Positions 9,451 through 17,773 of a stretch of 36,132 nt of DNA are shown here, piece by piece (positions within the stretch are counted from its first letter, which is position 1; each line of letters opens with the position of its first letter). A program made the translations under genes and the position numbers. Source of the DNA: a virus; the IMG/VR virus record IMGVR_UViG_3300030329_003927, positions 1 to 36,132 of that record; one strand, 5' to 3'. The notes under the pieces were generated by a model. That model ran no database searches. It saw only the letters and a program-made list of their open reading frames with translations, and was not told the origin of the DNA.

Positions 9451-10356
9451 CTATCTGTTAGCTGTTGTGAAGTCTACATCTACTTGAGAGTAATCAACTC
9501 TTAAATAGCCGTTATTAGCCCTTTCTGCTGCCCAAGGGACTTCATGTGCCATTACGCCACGATAACGTCCGCTACCATAAGATTTATCTTTGTAATCAAA
9601 CTCATAAACATTAACTCCCATTGGCGATTTACCAATATAAGTTACATTCTCTTTAAGCTTTTCATCTGAGAATATCTTACCAAGACCTTTTCCTAAAGCA
9701 CCTATTGAGCTATCCCACATTTTTCCAGCAACACCTTTAGAACCAACTATATTACTAGCTAGCTTACCAAAATTCCCTACACCCTTACCTAAACCACGTA
9801 CAAATGGATTTTTAGATTGAGCCATTTTATTACCATAATGTTGCATTCCGCCGTGAATTACATCAGCAGGATTCCAGGTTTTTTGCTTCATCATTCCACC
9901 TAACAAACCTCCTGCTGCTAGACCCATTGGGCCTAAAGCGCCTAGAGCTTTCATCCCTAAACCACCCATTCCAGCCATACCTTTGAGTCCCATGCCAGCC
10001 ATATTGCCTATGCCACCCATCATACCAGGAATACCACCCATCATACCAGGGAGTCCGCCCATCATATTGCTTATTCCACCCATCGCTGTAGATGCAGCAC
10101 CGCCAATATTGCCAAGCATATTCATTCCGCTACCAGCCATGTTACCAAGCATGTTCATTCCGCCACCGCCAACTTGCCCTAGTGCATTCATTCCACCTTG
10201 CATTAATCCTGGAATAGCACCAAAGTCCCATTGACCTGGCTGACCACCAGTAGGAGTATAAGTGCCTGGGTCTGGTGCTGGAGCCCCGCCACCTATAGCG
10301 CCACCTCCAGGGTCCATTACCCCTCCTGCTTGTGGTTGATTATTTATATATGTCAT
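9451..10356 (-). CDS. Met/Gly-repeat virion protein with C-terminal S74-like domain
   Basis: 301 residues. Residues ~46-157 are a low-complexity Met/Gly/Leu tract built from short units such as M-N-M-L-G-N and P-G-M-M-G-G, likely hydrophobic and flexible. After a Trp-containing stretch come W214-D-S-S-I-G and a Gly-Lys linker. The S74-like end follows: S230-D-E-K-L-K-E-N-V, Y-E-F-D-Y, R-G-V-M-A-H-E-V and V-D-Y-S-Q-V. The last ~85 residues are nearly parallel to those of the 324-residue protein at 3991-4965. In S74 proteins the Ser of S-D is the cleavage point. A Met/Gly tract feeding into a self-cleaving chaperone is unusual and suggests a membrane-active virion protein; this is inference. 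Confidence 0.75.
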   Translation of the reverse strand: MTYINNQPQAGGVMDPGGGAIGGGAPAPDPGTYTPTGGQPGQWDFGAIPGLMQGGMNALGQVGGGGMNMLGNMAGSGMNMLGNIGGAASTAMGGISNMMGGLPGMMGGIPGMMGGIGNMAGMGLKGMAGMGGLGMKALGALGPMGLAAGGLLGGMMKQKTWNPADVIHGGMQHYGNKMAQSKNPFVRGLGKGVGNFGKLASNIVGSKGVAGKMWDSSIGALGKGLGKIFSDEKLKENVTYIGKSPMGVNVYEFDYKDKSYGSGRYRGVMAHEVPWAAERANNGYLRVDYSQVDVDFTTANR

Positions 10357-10381
10357 CTTTCTTCTCCTAACTACTTATTAA

Positions 10382-10789
10382 TTAATATGGACTATCATCG
10401 CGATTAGCCGCACTTATTAAAATATCAATATTCTTTTGTTTTGAAATCCAATTTTGCCATACATCATGCGGCATTCCATCTGGAGTATTCATGGTATAAT
10501 AGCTATGATATAAGGCATTTTTAACACTATTTGGCATATCTTCAGATGTTTCAACCATATCATGAAAAGCATTTGGCTGTAATTCCCATGGATGGTTGGT
10601 TTCTCCAACCCATCTATATTGCCCACTATCATTCCCATGCCCTTGAGAAGGGTCTAATATACCATATAGCTCATTTGCTGCATTAGCATGAGCACTTGTA
10701 GGGAATAACTCTTTTGCTTCATCAGCTACTGTTGGCTGCTTCTCTTTTCTATTAAGTCCAGCTAAAAGTCCTTTTATCTTATCTATCAT
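10382..10789 (-). CDS. Hypothetical late protein
   Basis: 135 residues, family not recognised. A basic N-terminus (M-I-D-K-I-K-G-L-L-A-G-L-N-R-K-E-K) precedes an acidic, His/Asn/Trp-containing region with several prolines (N-H-P-W-E-L, N-T-P-D-G-M-P-H-D-V-W). No membrane segment. It begins two bases after the phosphoesterase gene stop, so the pair is probably co-translated. Likely a minor virion or assembly protein by context only. Confidence 0.55.
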   Translation of the reverse strand: MIDKIKGLLAGLNRKEKQPTVADEAKELFPTSAHANAANELYGILDPSQGHGNDSGQYRWVGETNHPWELQPNAFHDMVETSEDMPNSVKNALYHSYYTMNTPDGMPHDVWQNWISKQKNIDILISAANRDDSPY

Positions 10790-10791
10790 AA

Positions 10792-11568
10792 CTACCCTTT
10801 TATCAATTCACCCCATAATGAGGCTTTACCATCTATTATTTGTATTACATGAACAGTAAATCTACCACCCGTATAATAATCTACAACAGCAAATGCATGC
10901 GCCCATTTATGCTGTCTTCCACCTAACCATTTATTCTTTTCAGAACTCATATCTTTTAAACAACCCAAACTCCATGCAGACTTTGGACCATCCATATGTG
11001 TCACCGTATCTTGCTGTAAAGCGTGATGATGACCATATATAATATTACATCCTAGCTTCCTAAGATGATTAGCAGCGTGGTATTGACCTCCAAAGTGATG
11101 TCCGTGATAGTAATACAATTTACCTATCTTTAAATACTCACCTGGTGCATGATACTTATAACCACGCTCTTTAAACTTGCCAGCTTTTTCAAACGATAAA
11201 TCTAAATAAGGATGTTCTGCATTAAAGAAATCTAACCATTCATCATGATTACCAGCACATATATGCTTTGTCTTTACGTTTGCTTTATCCAACGATTCAT
11301 CAATATCATCTAACAGTTCATTCACTCCCTTTATATCTTCCTCTACTTGAGGTAATATAAATTCCAATGGCGGTTTTTTCTTTCTTTTCCATTGCCAATG
11401 TGAACATCCTGCAAATTCACCTAAATCTCCTAAATCAACGTATATATCAGGTTTTACTATCTCAATCGCTTGCTTTACTACGCTGATTGCTTTTCTATCG
11501 TGTATAGGTGCGTGTTTATCAGGCGTAACAATTGCACGCTTGACGACACCTTTGTCGCTACTAGCCAT
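10792..11568 (-). CDS. Calcineurin-like metallophosphoesterase
   Basis: 258 residues, the full length of a single-domain enzyme. The five metal-binding blocks are visible in order: D17-x-H19 (T-P-D-K-H-A), G-D-L-G-E at 47-51, G-N-H-D-E at 106-110, H155-G-H157 and G-H-H-H at 179-182. This family uses two metal ions to hydrolyse phosphoesters (nucleases, cyclic nucleotide phosphodiesterases, phosphatases). Relatives occur in phage genomes, often with unknown substrates. Its placement among structural genes is odd for a DNA-metabolism enzyme and may mean it is packaged or acts late. Substrate cannot be read from sequence. Confidence 0.88.
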   Translation of the reverse strand: MASSDKGVVKRAIVTPDKHAPIHDRKAISVVKQAIEIVKPDIYVDLGDLGEFAGCSHWQWKRKKKPPLEFILPQVEEDIKGVNELLDDIDESLDKANVKTKHICAGNHDEWLDFFNAEHPYLDLSFEKAGKFKERGYKYHAPGEYLKIGKLYYYHGHHFGGQYHAANHLRKLGCNIIYGHHHALQQDTVTHMDGPKSAWSLGCLKDMSSEKNKWLGGRQHKWAHAFAVVDYYTGGRFTVHVIQIIDGKASLWGELIKG

Positions 11569-11580
11569 ATCAAAAAACTC

Positions 11581-11886
11581 CTAACTGAAAAGGTCTCTTT
11601 CTACAAATCCCCAATCAAGAGGGGATGTCCAAAGTCCTTTTGCATTAGCAAGCAAAACTTCTGTTTCGCTTCGTGGGAACTTCAAAAATAAAGCATCGCA
11701 TTTTAAGCATGCCCATAATATCGGTTCATCTTTTGCTCCTAATACCTCTACTGCTTCCATTTTGCGTGATTTACAATGTAGACATTTTGCTGGCATTTCA
11801 GCAAATGGCTCATCATTTTCTACTCCAATTGATTCAACCACGCTATCTGCTTGATTATCTACAATAAGGTCTTCTAATATTATCAT
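11581..11886 (-). CDS. Small zinc-ribbon protein
   Basis: 101 residues from the ATG at 11886. That start is chosen because AAGGA lies just upstream of it, whereas a TTG 12 bases earlier would put this site inside the gene. Two Cys pairs form a zinc ribbon in the middle: C-L-H-C-K-S-R-K and, ~20 residues later, W-A-C-L-K-C-D-A. The N-terminus is acidic. Zinc ribbons of this size in phages bind nucleic acid or protein partners. It lies 12 bases upstream of the phosphoesterase gene and may work with it. Confidence 0.65.
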   Translation of the reverse strand: MIILEDLIVDNQADSVVESIGVENDEPFAEMPAKCLHCKSRKMEAVEVLGAKDEPILWACLKCDALFLKFPRSETEVLLANAKGLWTSPLDWGFVERDLFS

Positions 11887-11894
11887 ATGTTCCT

Positions 11895-12062
11895 TCAAAT
11901 ATCAAGTTTTTTCTTAACACTATTCCATACCTTATCATCTAATTTGTTTTTAGATGATTTAACGAGATAGTCACCTAACACTCCTACCACGCTTTTTATT
12001 ACGGATTCAGTAAACATATTTTTTACTACAAATCCAACTGATTTACTTAATATAAGTTTCAT
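11895..12062 (-). CDS. Small basic protein, 55 residues
   Basis: This ATG-initiated frame ends with TGA eight bases before the zinc-ribbon gene. A good AAGGAG site precedes the start by ~6 bases. The product begins M-K-L-I-L-S-K-S-V-G-F-V-V-K, has a moderately hydrophobic amphipathic N-terminal half (possible membrane association, S-V-I-K-S-V-V-G-V-L-G) and a Lys-rich C-terminal half. No family recognised. Placed directly after a holin-like gene, it may belong to the lysis group. Confidence 0.6.
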   Translation of the reverse strand: MKLILSKSVGFVVKNMFTESVIKSVVGVLGDYLVKSSKNKLDDKVWNSVKKKLDI

Positions 12063-12072
12063 ACCACTCCTT

Positions 12073-12225
12073 TTATTTTTTAAATTCTCTTACTATTTTA
12101 ATAGCTAAATGTAAAGCTGTTAATAACCCTACCACTACTGCAACAGCATCAGGCAACCAGCCTGTTAAAATTACTCCTGCTGAACTGCCTCCGATTAACG
12201 TTGTTTTTAAAGTATCGTTTATCAT
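12073..12225 (-). CDS. Small holin-like transmembrane protein, 50 residues
   Basis: Start ATG at 12225 is preceded by AGAAAGGA. The 50-residue product has a Gly/Ser/Ala-rich N-terminal hydrophobic stretch (I-G-G-S-S-A-G-V-I-L-T-G-W) and a strong second span (A-V-A-V-V-V-G-L-L-T-A-L), then a basic tail I-K-I-V-R-E-F-K-K. Two short spans and a positive C-terminus fit a class II holin. It is the second holin candidate in this operon (the other is at 8974-9240); one could be a holin and the other an antiholin or pinholin. Confidence 0.6.
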   Translation of the reverse strand: MINDTLKTTLIGGSSAGVILTGWLPDAVAVVVGLLTALHLAIKIVREFKK

Positions 12226-12234
12226 AATTCCTTT

Positions 12235-12576
12235 CTAATCTACAATAGACTTTCGAGCCCATGTTGATATATTTTTAGTTTTTAGTACCCACGACTCTGT
12301 ACCAGCAATATTCCATTTAACATCTACATTATTCCATAATGCTGGACTATTAGCCCATTCTAAATCACGTTCTTGCATAGCATTAACAGCTTTTTTCTGC
12401 ATATCGCCATAATCAGCGTATGTTTCCCAAACTGTATTCATATCATTCCAATATTCGGAAGTGTTTAGATTCCATCTTATCATATTGACAATACGCTGTT
12501 GCCAAGTAGAAATAGAACCTACTTTCTTTATAACCCAATTAACAGATGGTGTAATATCTTTAATATTCCACGCCAT
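12235..12576 (-). CDS. Trp-rich hypothetical virion protein
   Basis: 113 residues with an exceptional number of tryptophans (about a dozen), spaced through the chain. The start and end echo each other: V-G-S-I-S-T-W-Q-Q-R-I-V near residue 22 and T-K-N-I-S-T-W-A-R-K-S-I-V near the C-terminus. The repeat suggests a small duplicated fold. Its start overlaps the stop of the adaptor-like gene by one base. Family not recognised; a neck or tail accessory protein is plausible from context. Confidence 0.6.
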   Translation of the reverse strand: MAWNIKDITPSVNWVIKKVGSISTWQQRIVNMIRWNLNTSEYWNDMNTVWETYADYGDMQKKAVNAMQERDLEWANSPALWNNVDVKWNIAGTESWVLKTKNISTWARKSIVD

Positions 12577-13250
12577 TAAAAATCTATCGGTTTAATATGC
12601 CCAGTATGGCCATAATTAGCACGAGCATATTTTTTGCCTTCTTTTACATAATCTTTATATTTAATATCAAAAACAGTATGTAAATTAGGGTTTAAATTAG
12701 GAGGTCTTAAATACCCATCTGCAATTACTTTTAAAGGTAAAGCCTCATGAAACTGGCTAGGCAAATCAGATGTCTCCGTTAAAGTACTTGTAAAGGGAGT
12801 TGCTTGAGCAATCGCATGTATACGCATTTCTTTTACTTCTGATATCGATTGAAATTGACTTACTTTATCATCACGTGTAACTGCATCTACTACTTTCTCT
12901 ACAACCCCTAATCGCCTATTATCAACATACCAATATCTTTCATTTGATGAAGAAGCAGGAGTTGGTAATTGATTCGTACCATCAGCCCATTCATCATCAT
13001 CAATTTTAGGCATCTCTAATAACCGTGGTATTGCAATATCGTTAATTTGAACTTTAGTAATTTTCAATATATCACTATGTAATTCATAATATCTTTTACC
13101 TGCTTCAGAATTTTGCACAAAAGATGTTTTAATTAACTCAGTACGTGCACAATAATCATCTTGGGCTCTATTTATACCTAAACGTATTTCAGTATGTCCC
13201 ATAGTTGGGTGATGCTGTTGTACTAGTTCTATTAATTCCAATTGAGTCAT
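12576..13250 (-). CDS. Putative head-tail adaptor-like protein
   Basis: 224 residues. Helical N-terminus with L-G-I-N-R-A-Q-D-D-Y-C-A-R, then Y-Y-E-L-H-S-D-I-L-K-I-T-K-V and W-Y-V-D-N-R-R-L-G-V. The run of an N-terminal helix bundle followed by 'Y-x-L-x-x-D-I-x-x-I-x-x-V' and a Tyr/Trp strand is typical of phage adaptor or neck proteins that bind below the portal. The 264-residue protein at 16075-16869 has a similar plan. Starts in a TAATG overlap with the preceding 54-residue gene. Family assignment is by pattern only. Confidence 0.5.
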   Translation of the reverse strand: MTQLELIELVQQHHPTMGHTEIRLGINRAQDDYCARTELIKTSFVQNSEAGKRYYELHSDILKITKVQINDIAIPRLLEMPKIDDDEWADGTNQLPTPASSSNERYWYVDNRRLGVVEKVVDAVTRDDKVSQFQSISEVKEMRIHAIAQATPFTSTLTETSDLPSQFHEALPLKVIADGYLRPPNLNPNLHTVFDIKYKDYVKEGKKYARANYGHTGHIKPIDF

Positions 13251-13414
13251 TAGTCTTCCTTAGTGTTTTCCGCATTTATCTTTTCTAATATTTCTATCGC
13301 CCCTTCAGCTTTTAAAGCCATAGCTTTATATGTTTCTAACTGAACCTTTAAAGATTCTATTACTTCATCATTACTTAATACTTCTTTTTTAACTTCTTCT
13401 TTTACCTTAGTCAT
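13250..13414 (-). CDS. Small coiled-coil protein, 54 residues
   Basis: ATG at 13414 preceded by GAGGAGAG at good spacing; stop TAA overlaps the next start (TAATG). The product is almost entirely Glu/Lys/Ala/Leu helix (E-V-I-E-S-L-K-V-Q-L-E-T-Y-K), i.e. a single charged helix likely to dimerise as a coiled coil. No family recognised. It is a chaperone or accessory candidate for the adjacent long fibre-like protein. Confidence 0.6.
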   Translation of the reverse strand: MTKVKEEVKKEVLSNDEVIESLKVQLETYKAMALKAEGAIEILEKINAENTKED

Positions 13415-13426
13415 TACTCTCCTCTA

Positions 13427-16075
13427 TTATGTTTTTTCTATTGTTACATACCCACCATAAACTATATCGTCATTGGCGCTAGTAATTACTTTAATTAATA
13501 ATATTTTATCATCTGCCCCGACATGATTAGATGATAAATCGGTGTCATCACCAATAGTTAATCCAGAATTAGATATTTCACTACCAATTGTACCATCATC
13601 TAAATCTAAAGTATAAACTTCGATTTGATTTGCTGTATCAGACCCATTAATCCTAACTTTCGTTGCTGTGTAGCCAAGCGGTATATCTATATATGCATAT
13701 AGTGTATTTGTACCAGCAACACTACCTCGAATACCATAATTAGAACCATCGTCTTCAATTGTACCATATGCAACACTTGTAACATCATCGTTGCTATAAA
13801 AATCTGTTGCTTTAATTTTAATTTGAGTTCTACCTTCTAGAATTTTCCCAGTAATCTCCATGTCTCCACCAGTAGTCAATTTTAATACATTCGAAGAACC
13901 AGGAGCAGTACCTGTGCCAAGAGTAAATGCGTCAGAGTCACTAACATCAAGACCTCCAGTCCACTCTACACCTCCTCCTGCAGCGTATTGTATAAATGCA
14001 TCATTAGTACTCTGAGAACTTATTTTTAGATAAGCTGCCTCAGCACCAGCAACTTTTTGAAAAGTTATACCAGTACCATCTACAGTAGAGGCTGTCGGCA
14101 TAATATGAATATCATTCACAAGCTCAAGAACCCCATCTTTATCTATTGCAAACTTTTCTGCAGCAGCACCTCCACTTTTCATTAATTTAAAGCTTAATGT
14201 AAAATCTTCAGAACCAGCTGTAAGAACAGTAGGAACAGCATCTATAGTGGCTCCTACTTCAACATTCCCAAGAGTAGTCTCTGTTGCAAAGCCTAAGCCA
14301 GTACCTATTCCAGCTGCTGGTGTTCCGCCAACTTCTCCTTTTAATAATAATAATTGATTAACTGCATCAACCTCACCTGTAGTGCATCTTATTTCTATAC
14401 CGTCATCATGAACGTGTTGTAATTGAACTTCGCCATGAACCCCCAGAGCGATAAACGTACTATCTACAGCTAAACCTAAATTATTATACATTGTAATATT
14501 TTTATCTTGGTCAATTAATAATGCTTCGACAGATGTATTCTTTGTAGCACTACTAACACCAGCTGCAGGAGCTACCCAGAACTTAAAATGTCCACCGTGA
14601 CCAGTTCCTTTTCCTTGCCCAGCATAGAAATCCATATCTCCACCTGTTAAATCTGATGTACCCCCAATTAGCGTATGACCTGCGTGAATTTGCACGTTTT
14701 TACCTGTAGTCGCGTTGTCTACCTGAATGCACTCTATCTTACCATCTGAACCTTGTGTGAATTTCATTGTTGGAGTAGCCATATCAGTACTAAAACTTCC
14801 TCCAGTACCACTGACAGTTCCAGCAACAGTTAAATTACCACCTGTTATAGAAACATCTTCATAAACATCAATTGTTAATGAGTCATTTTGGTCAGAAGCT
14901 CCCAAACTTAATGTTTTACCAGCAGCTGCTTTCATTATAATATTACCTTCAGATGTAATATTCGCAGTACTTGTACTAGAAAAGTATATCTCCGTAGCAC
15001 TATCATTAGTCAACGCTAATTGACTAGCTCCAATATCTACTTTGCCAAACGTGTCACCTGAAGTACCTCCACTTAACGTCATTACTGTAGCTAAACTATT
15101 AAGAGAACTTGTACTACTACCTCCAGTCTCTGCTATTTTAAATATAATGTTTCCGCCTGCTGCCGTTCCTTTACCTTGACCGCCTGCAATAGTTAAACTA
15201 CCACCACCTATATCATTTGCTCCTCCAGCAGTTGGATTTCCTCCTGCTATAGTTAAACCAAGACCTACAGCATCATGAGCAGTTGCTTCTGGCTCTATAT
15301 AAGATGCTTGAGCAAATCTAAGATTACCACTTCTCATTACAATTTGGCCATCTACCCCAGCTGTTCCAAATGTAATTACATGACTTGAATCTGAACTTCC
15401 ATAACCAGCACGTAACCCCATCGATTGTTCGCCTATTATATTAGCAGCATTTCCAGTACCTGAAAAATATATTTCAGCTCCAGAATCGCTTGTAAGAGAT
15501 AGCTGAGATGTTCCAAGCTCTATTGAATCATCTTCAAATGTTGCACAATTAACTCCACCAGCATAAACTTTAAGTTTATTCGCACTTCCTTCAGTGATAT
15601 AAGTGTCTCCTACAGTATCTGTACTAGTACTAGACGTAGCTCCAAAATATAACTTATTAGTACCTGTAATTGATAAGTCTGTATTTATAAAATTAACTTG
15701 AGAATCTTTTCTAACTCTTATATTACAATCATTATAAGCTTGCCCAATATAATTGTATGTAAGAGTTTCACCATCGCCATATCCGCCATATCCAGGTAAC
15801 CGCGTATTATCGGTTTGCTTTCCAAAATTAAAACTACGTGCCCAACCACCACTAGTTGAAGTTTCTATTTGAACACCATGATAGGGACTACCAGTATTTA
15901 TATGTACTTGTAAGCCAGAAGTCTCAACAGCAATACCTTCCGTAGATATCATTAGTGCAGAACTAGTTCCATCACCATCTTCTACAGCTTTTAAACTTGC
16001 ATTAACACCTGTATCAGATATTTTTAATAATAATGGATACGTAGATGCAATAGTTTGATTAGTTAATGATGCCAT
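13427..16075 (-). CDS. Long repetitive fibre-like tail protein
   Basis: 882 residues, Gly/Ser/Thr/Ala-rich, with very few aromatic or charged clusters and beta-predicted throughout, the composition of a trimeric tail fibre shaft. Internal repeats are visible. S-Q-L-S-L-T-S-D-S-G-A-E-I-Y-F-S (~188) matches S-Q-L-A-L-T-N-D-S-A-T-E-I-Y-F-S (~352). The A-G-G/A-G-Q-G-K-G-T motif recurs near 295 and 485. The C-terminal ~120 residues differ (Y-A-Y-I-D-I-P-L-G-Y) and could be the receptor-binding or trimerisation tip. It sits between the two adaptor-like genes. Likely forms an adhesive fibre or side fibre; ligand unknown. Confidence 0.7.
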   Translation of the reverse strand: MASLTNQTIASTYPLLLKISDTGVNASLKAVEDGDGTSSALMISTEGIAVETSGLQVHINTGSPYHGVQIETSTSGGWARSFNFGKQTDNTRLPGYGGYGDGETLTYNYIGQAYNDCNIRVRKDSQVNFINTDLSITGTNKLYFGATSSTSTDTVGDTYITEGSANKLKVYAGGVNCATFEDDSIELGTSQLSLTSDSGAEIYFSGTGNAANIIGEQSMGLRAGYGSSDSSHVITFGTAGVDGQIVMRSGNLRFAQASYIEPEATAHDAVGLGLTIAGGNPTAGGANDIGGGSLTIAGGQGKGTAAGGNIIFKIAETGGSSTSSLNSLATVMTLSGGTSGDTFGKVDIGASQLALTNDSATEIYFSSTSTANITSEGNIIMKAAAGKTLSLGASDQNDSLTIDVYEDVSITGGNLTVAGTVSGTGGSFSTDMATPTMKFTQGSDGKIECIQVDNATTGKNVQIHAGHTLIGGTSDLTGGDMDFYAGQGKGTGHGGHFKFWVAPAAGVSSATKNTSVEALLIDQDKNITMYNNLGLAVDSTFIALGVHGEVQLQHVHDDGIEIRCTTGEVDAVNQLLLLKGEVGGTPAAGIGTGLGFATETTLGNVEVGATIDAVPTVLTAGSEDFTLSFKLMKSGGAAAEKFAIDKDGVLELVNDIHIMPTASTVDGTGITFQKVAGAEAAYLKISSQSTNDAFIQYAAGGGVEWTGGLDVSDSDAFTLGTGTAPGSSNVLKLTTGGDMEITGKILEGRTQIKIKATDFYSNDDVTSVAYGTIEDDGSNYGIRGSVAGTNTLYAYIDIPLGYTATKVRINGSDTANQIEVYTLDLDDGTIGSEISNSGLTIGDDTDLSSNHVGADDKILLIKVITSANDDIVYGGYVTIEKT

Positions 16076-16869
16076 TAAGCTTGTCCTCCTGGAGCTTGAA
16101 AGTTAAATTTACCCATATATTCAGCCTTTATATTCATCATTCTATCTTTATAATAATCATATTTTTGCTTATTAAGAGCACTAGCACTTTGAATAGCTGT
16201 CATTGTAGCTTGAGCCATTTCAGAATCTTCATCTACTAAATAATCCCATACATCTTGACCTGAACCTGGTTTATCATCATTCATCATTTTCGATATAGTA
16301 TCTAGAGATAGAAAATCTGAACCAGTATGTTGTATTAAACTCAATAATTGCTTTCCTAAAACCATATATGCTGCATATAAAACAATATGTTCATAATATG
16401 CTTCAGGAAACCCGTTAATAGAAGTAGCAGTCGCTATAGCAGCGTTAGTATCATAAGTTCTAATATAATAAAAATACCCTGTCTCACCAGCGGTGGGGAT
16501 AGGGCGAATATGGGCTGTTCCATTAAATATATAATAAACAGGGTCATCAGAAGTAGCTTGATAAATAGAATTAGCGTTATCTAAATACTGCCTTTGTGTT
16601 TCAGGCACCTTTCTACAAGGAAATCCAGTTCTTTCTGCATATTCTATGCTACGAATACCATCAGTATCAAGTGATGGGGCAGCGTCGTTTCTTACCAATG
16701 ACGATTCAACAAAATCGTGAATTTCAGCTTCATTAGTCTTTTTTAATTTATCTATCACGTCATAACAGCCATCTATTAAAAATTGTTGCATTGCATTATC
16801 ATCTACTGCATCAATTTGAACACCTGCTAAGTCTATAATTCTATCTTTAAAATTCGTAACTAAAGCCAC
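16075..16869 (-). CDS. Putative head-tail adaptor/neck protein
   Basis: 264 residues. The start codon is GTG at 16869, joined to the previous gene as TAGTG. The helical N-terminus (F-K-D-R-I-I-D-L-A-G) with D-D-N-A-M-Q-Q-F-L-I-D-G-C-Y-D-V-I-D-K-L, then Y-Y-I-F-N-G-T-A-H-I-R-P-I-P and E-A-Y-Y-E-H-I-V-L-Y-A-A-Y, is the pattern of phage connector proteins of the gp6/DUF-adaptor kind. Its late-operon position between capsid proteins and the fibre-like protein supports a neck role. Assignment by pattern. Confidence 0.55.
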   Translation of the reverse strand: MALVTNFKDRIIDLAGVQIDAVDDNAMQQFLIDGCYDVIDKLKKTNEAEIHDFVESSLVRNDAAPSLDTDGIRSIEYAERTGFPCRKVPETQRQYLDNANSIYQATSDDPVYYIFNGTAHIRPIPTAGETGYFYYIRTYDTNAAIATATSINGFPEAYYEHIVLYAAYMVLGKQLLSLIQHTGSDFLSLDTISKMMNDDKPGSGQDVWDYLVDEDSEMAQATMTAIQSASALNKQKYDYYKDRMMNIKAEYMGKFNFQAPGGQA

Positions 16870-16997
16870 TATTTCTTACCTTTTATTTTCATACGTTTTA
16901 CTTTACCAGAATCTAATTTACGCCTATTATCAGGGGTAACTTCACTTTTCCAGGGATTACCTATATTCCCTGAACATACTACTTTATTTAAAGGCAT
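16869..16997 (-). CDS. Small basic protein, 42 residues
   Basis: ATG at 16997 overlaps the upstream stop by one base and its TAG overlaps the next GTG start, so it is embedded in a translationally coupled chain. The product is Lys/Arg-rich (V-K-R-M-K-I-K-G-K-K at the end) with a conserved-looking S-G-N-I-G-N-P-W core. No family recognised; nucleic-acid or portal-neck contact is possible from charge. Confidence 0.55.
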   Translation of the reverse strand: MPLNKVVCSGNIGNPWKSEVTPDNRRKLDSGKVKRMKIKGKK

Positions 16998-17446
16998 TAA
17001 CCTTTAATACCTAATGATGGAGCATTAATCCCTACTCGTATTGTACACTCAGCGCCAACATCACCTGCGGGATTTAAGCCTAATTTATAAAATTTATATA
17101 AAGCTTCATCATTCTCTGTACTAACCTCTATATACGTAGTTAAATCTGTAATTGAAGCATTAGCTATAGTAGCTGTTTTTACTGTATCCCACTTAGCTAT
17201 TGCTAAATCACTATCATTACTACCATATAAAGTGTAAACAATATCATTAGTATCAACAGAATCTGCAGTCGTATTAATAGCAAGGGTAAAATATCTTCCA
17301 GGGTATGCAAACGCTTCAGACTTTTGGTCTGCTGAACTATTTGTATCAGGGTCATTCCATGTAAAATCACAATAAGGATATCCTACTGAAGGAACTCCTG
17401 GCGTGGGATTTTGTCCACTTTTCCAACTTGTTACACTATCTGCCAT
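16997..17446 (-). CDS. Small beta-rich virion protein
   Basis: 149 residues, acidic, Thr/Asp/Ser-rich and beta-predicted (Y-F-T-L-A-I-N-T-T, I-V-Y-T-L-Y-G-S-N-D-S-D). No signal or membrane span. The layout of a short all-beta protein in the capsid block fits a decoration, minor capsid or neck protein. It is 11 bases after the Ser/Lys-rich gene. Family not recognised. Confidence 0.6.
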   Translation of the reverse strand: MADSVTSWKSGQNPTPGVPSVGYPYCDFTWNDPDTNSSADQKSEAFAYPGRYFTLAINTTADSVDTNDIVYTLYGSNDSDLAIAKWDTVKTATIANASITDLTTYIEVSTENDEALYKFYKLGLNPAGDVGAECTIRVGINAPSLGIKG

Positions 17447-17457
17447 AATTTAATCTC

Positions 17458-17763
17458 CTATCGTCTTCCTGAACTTGATTTTTTCTCTTCTTCTTTTTTC
17501 TTTGTCTGTGTAGATTGGCTAGAACCTGCCTGTTGTGCGCTACTACTACTACTTGAAGATTTACCACCACTTTTCATACTAGCAGACTTGTTATCACCTG
17601 TTTTAGACTTTTTGCTTGATGTATCAGACTTTTTTTCTGAAAATGTAGGATTACTACCACCAGATTTTATAGTCACGCCTAAACCCATTTGGGTCATAAT
17701 ACTATCCATAGAACCCTCAAGTTTATCTAAATTTATATTAATTTTATTATCACCTTTTCCCAT
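17458..17763 (-). CDS. Ser/Lys-rich low-complexity protein
   Basis: 101 residues. Residues ~1-34 are an ordinary amphipathic helix region (L-D-K-L-E-G-S-M-D-S-I-M-T-Q-M). From ~35 on the chain is Ser/Lys/Gly/Gln low complexity including a run of seven serines and a K-K-K-E-E-E-K-K block, ending S-S-S-G-R-R. The disordered, positively charged tail suggests a DNA- or capsid-lumen-binding protein. It lies in the capsid block. Function unknown. Confidence 0.55.
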   Translation of the reverse strand: MGKGDNKININLDKLEGSMDSIMTQMGLGVTIKSGGSNPTFSEKKSDTSSKKSKTGDNKSASMKSGGKSSSSSSSAQQAGSSQSTQTKKKEEEKKSSSGRR

Positions 17764-17773
17764 AATTACCTTC

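Noticed and set aside
9983-10234. Plus-strand Pro/Ile repeat frame
   Set aside because: It is the complement of the Met/Gly repeat tract, not an independent gene.
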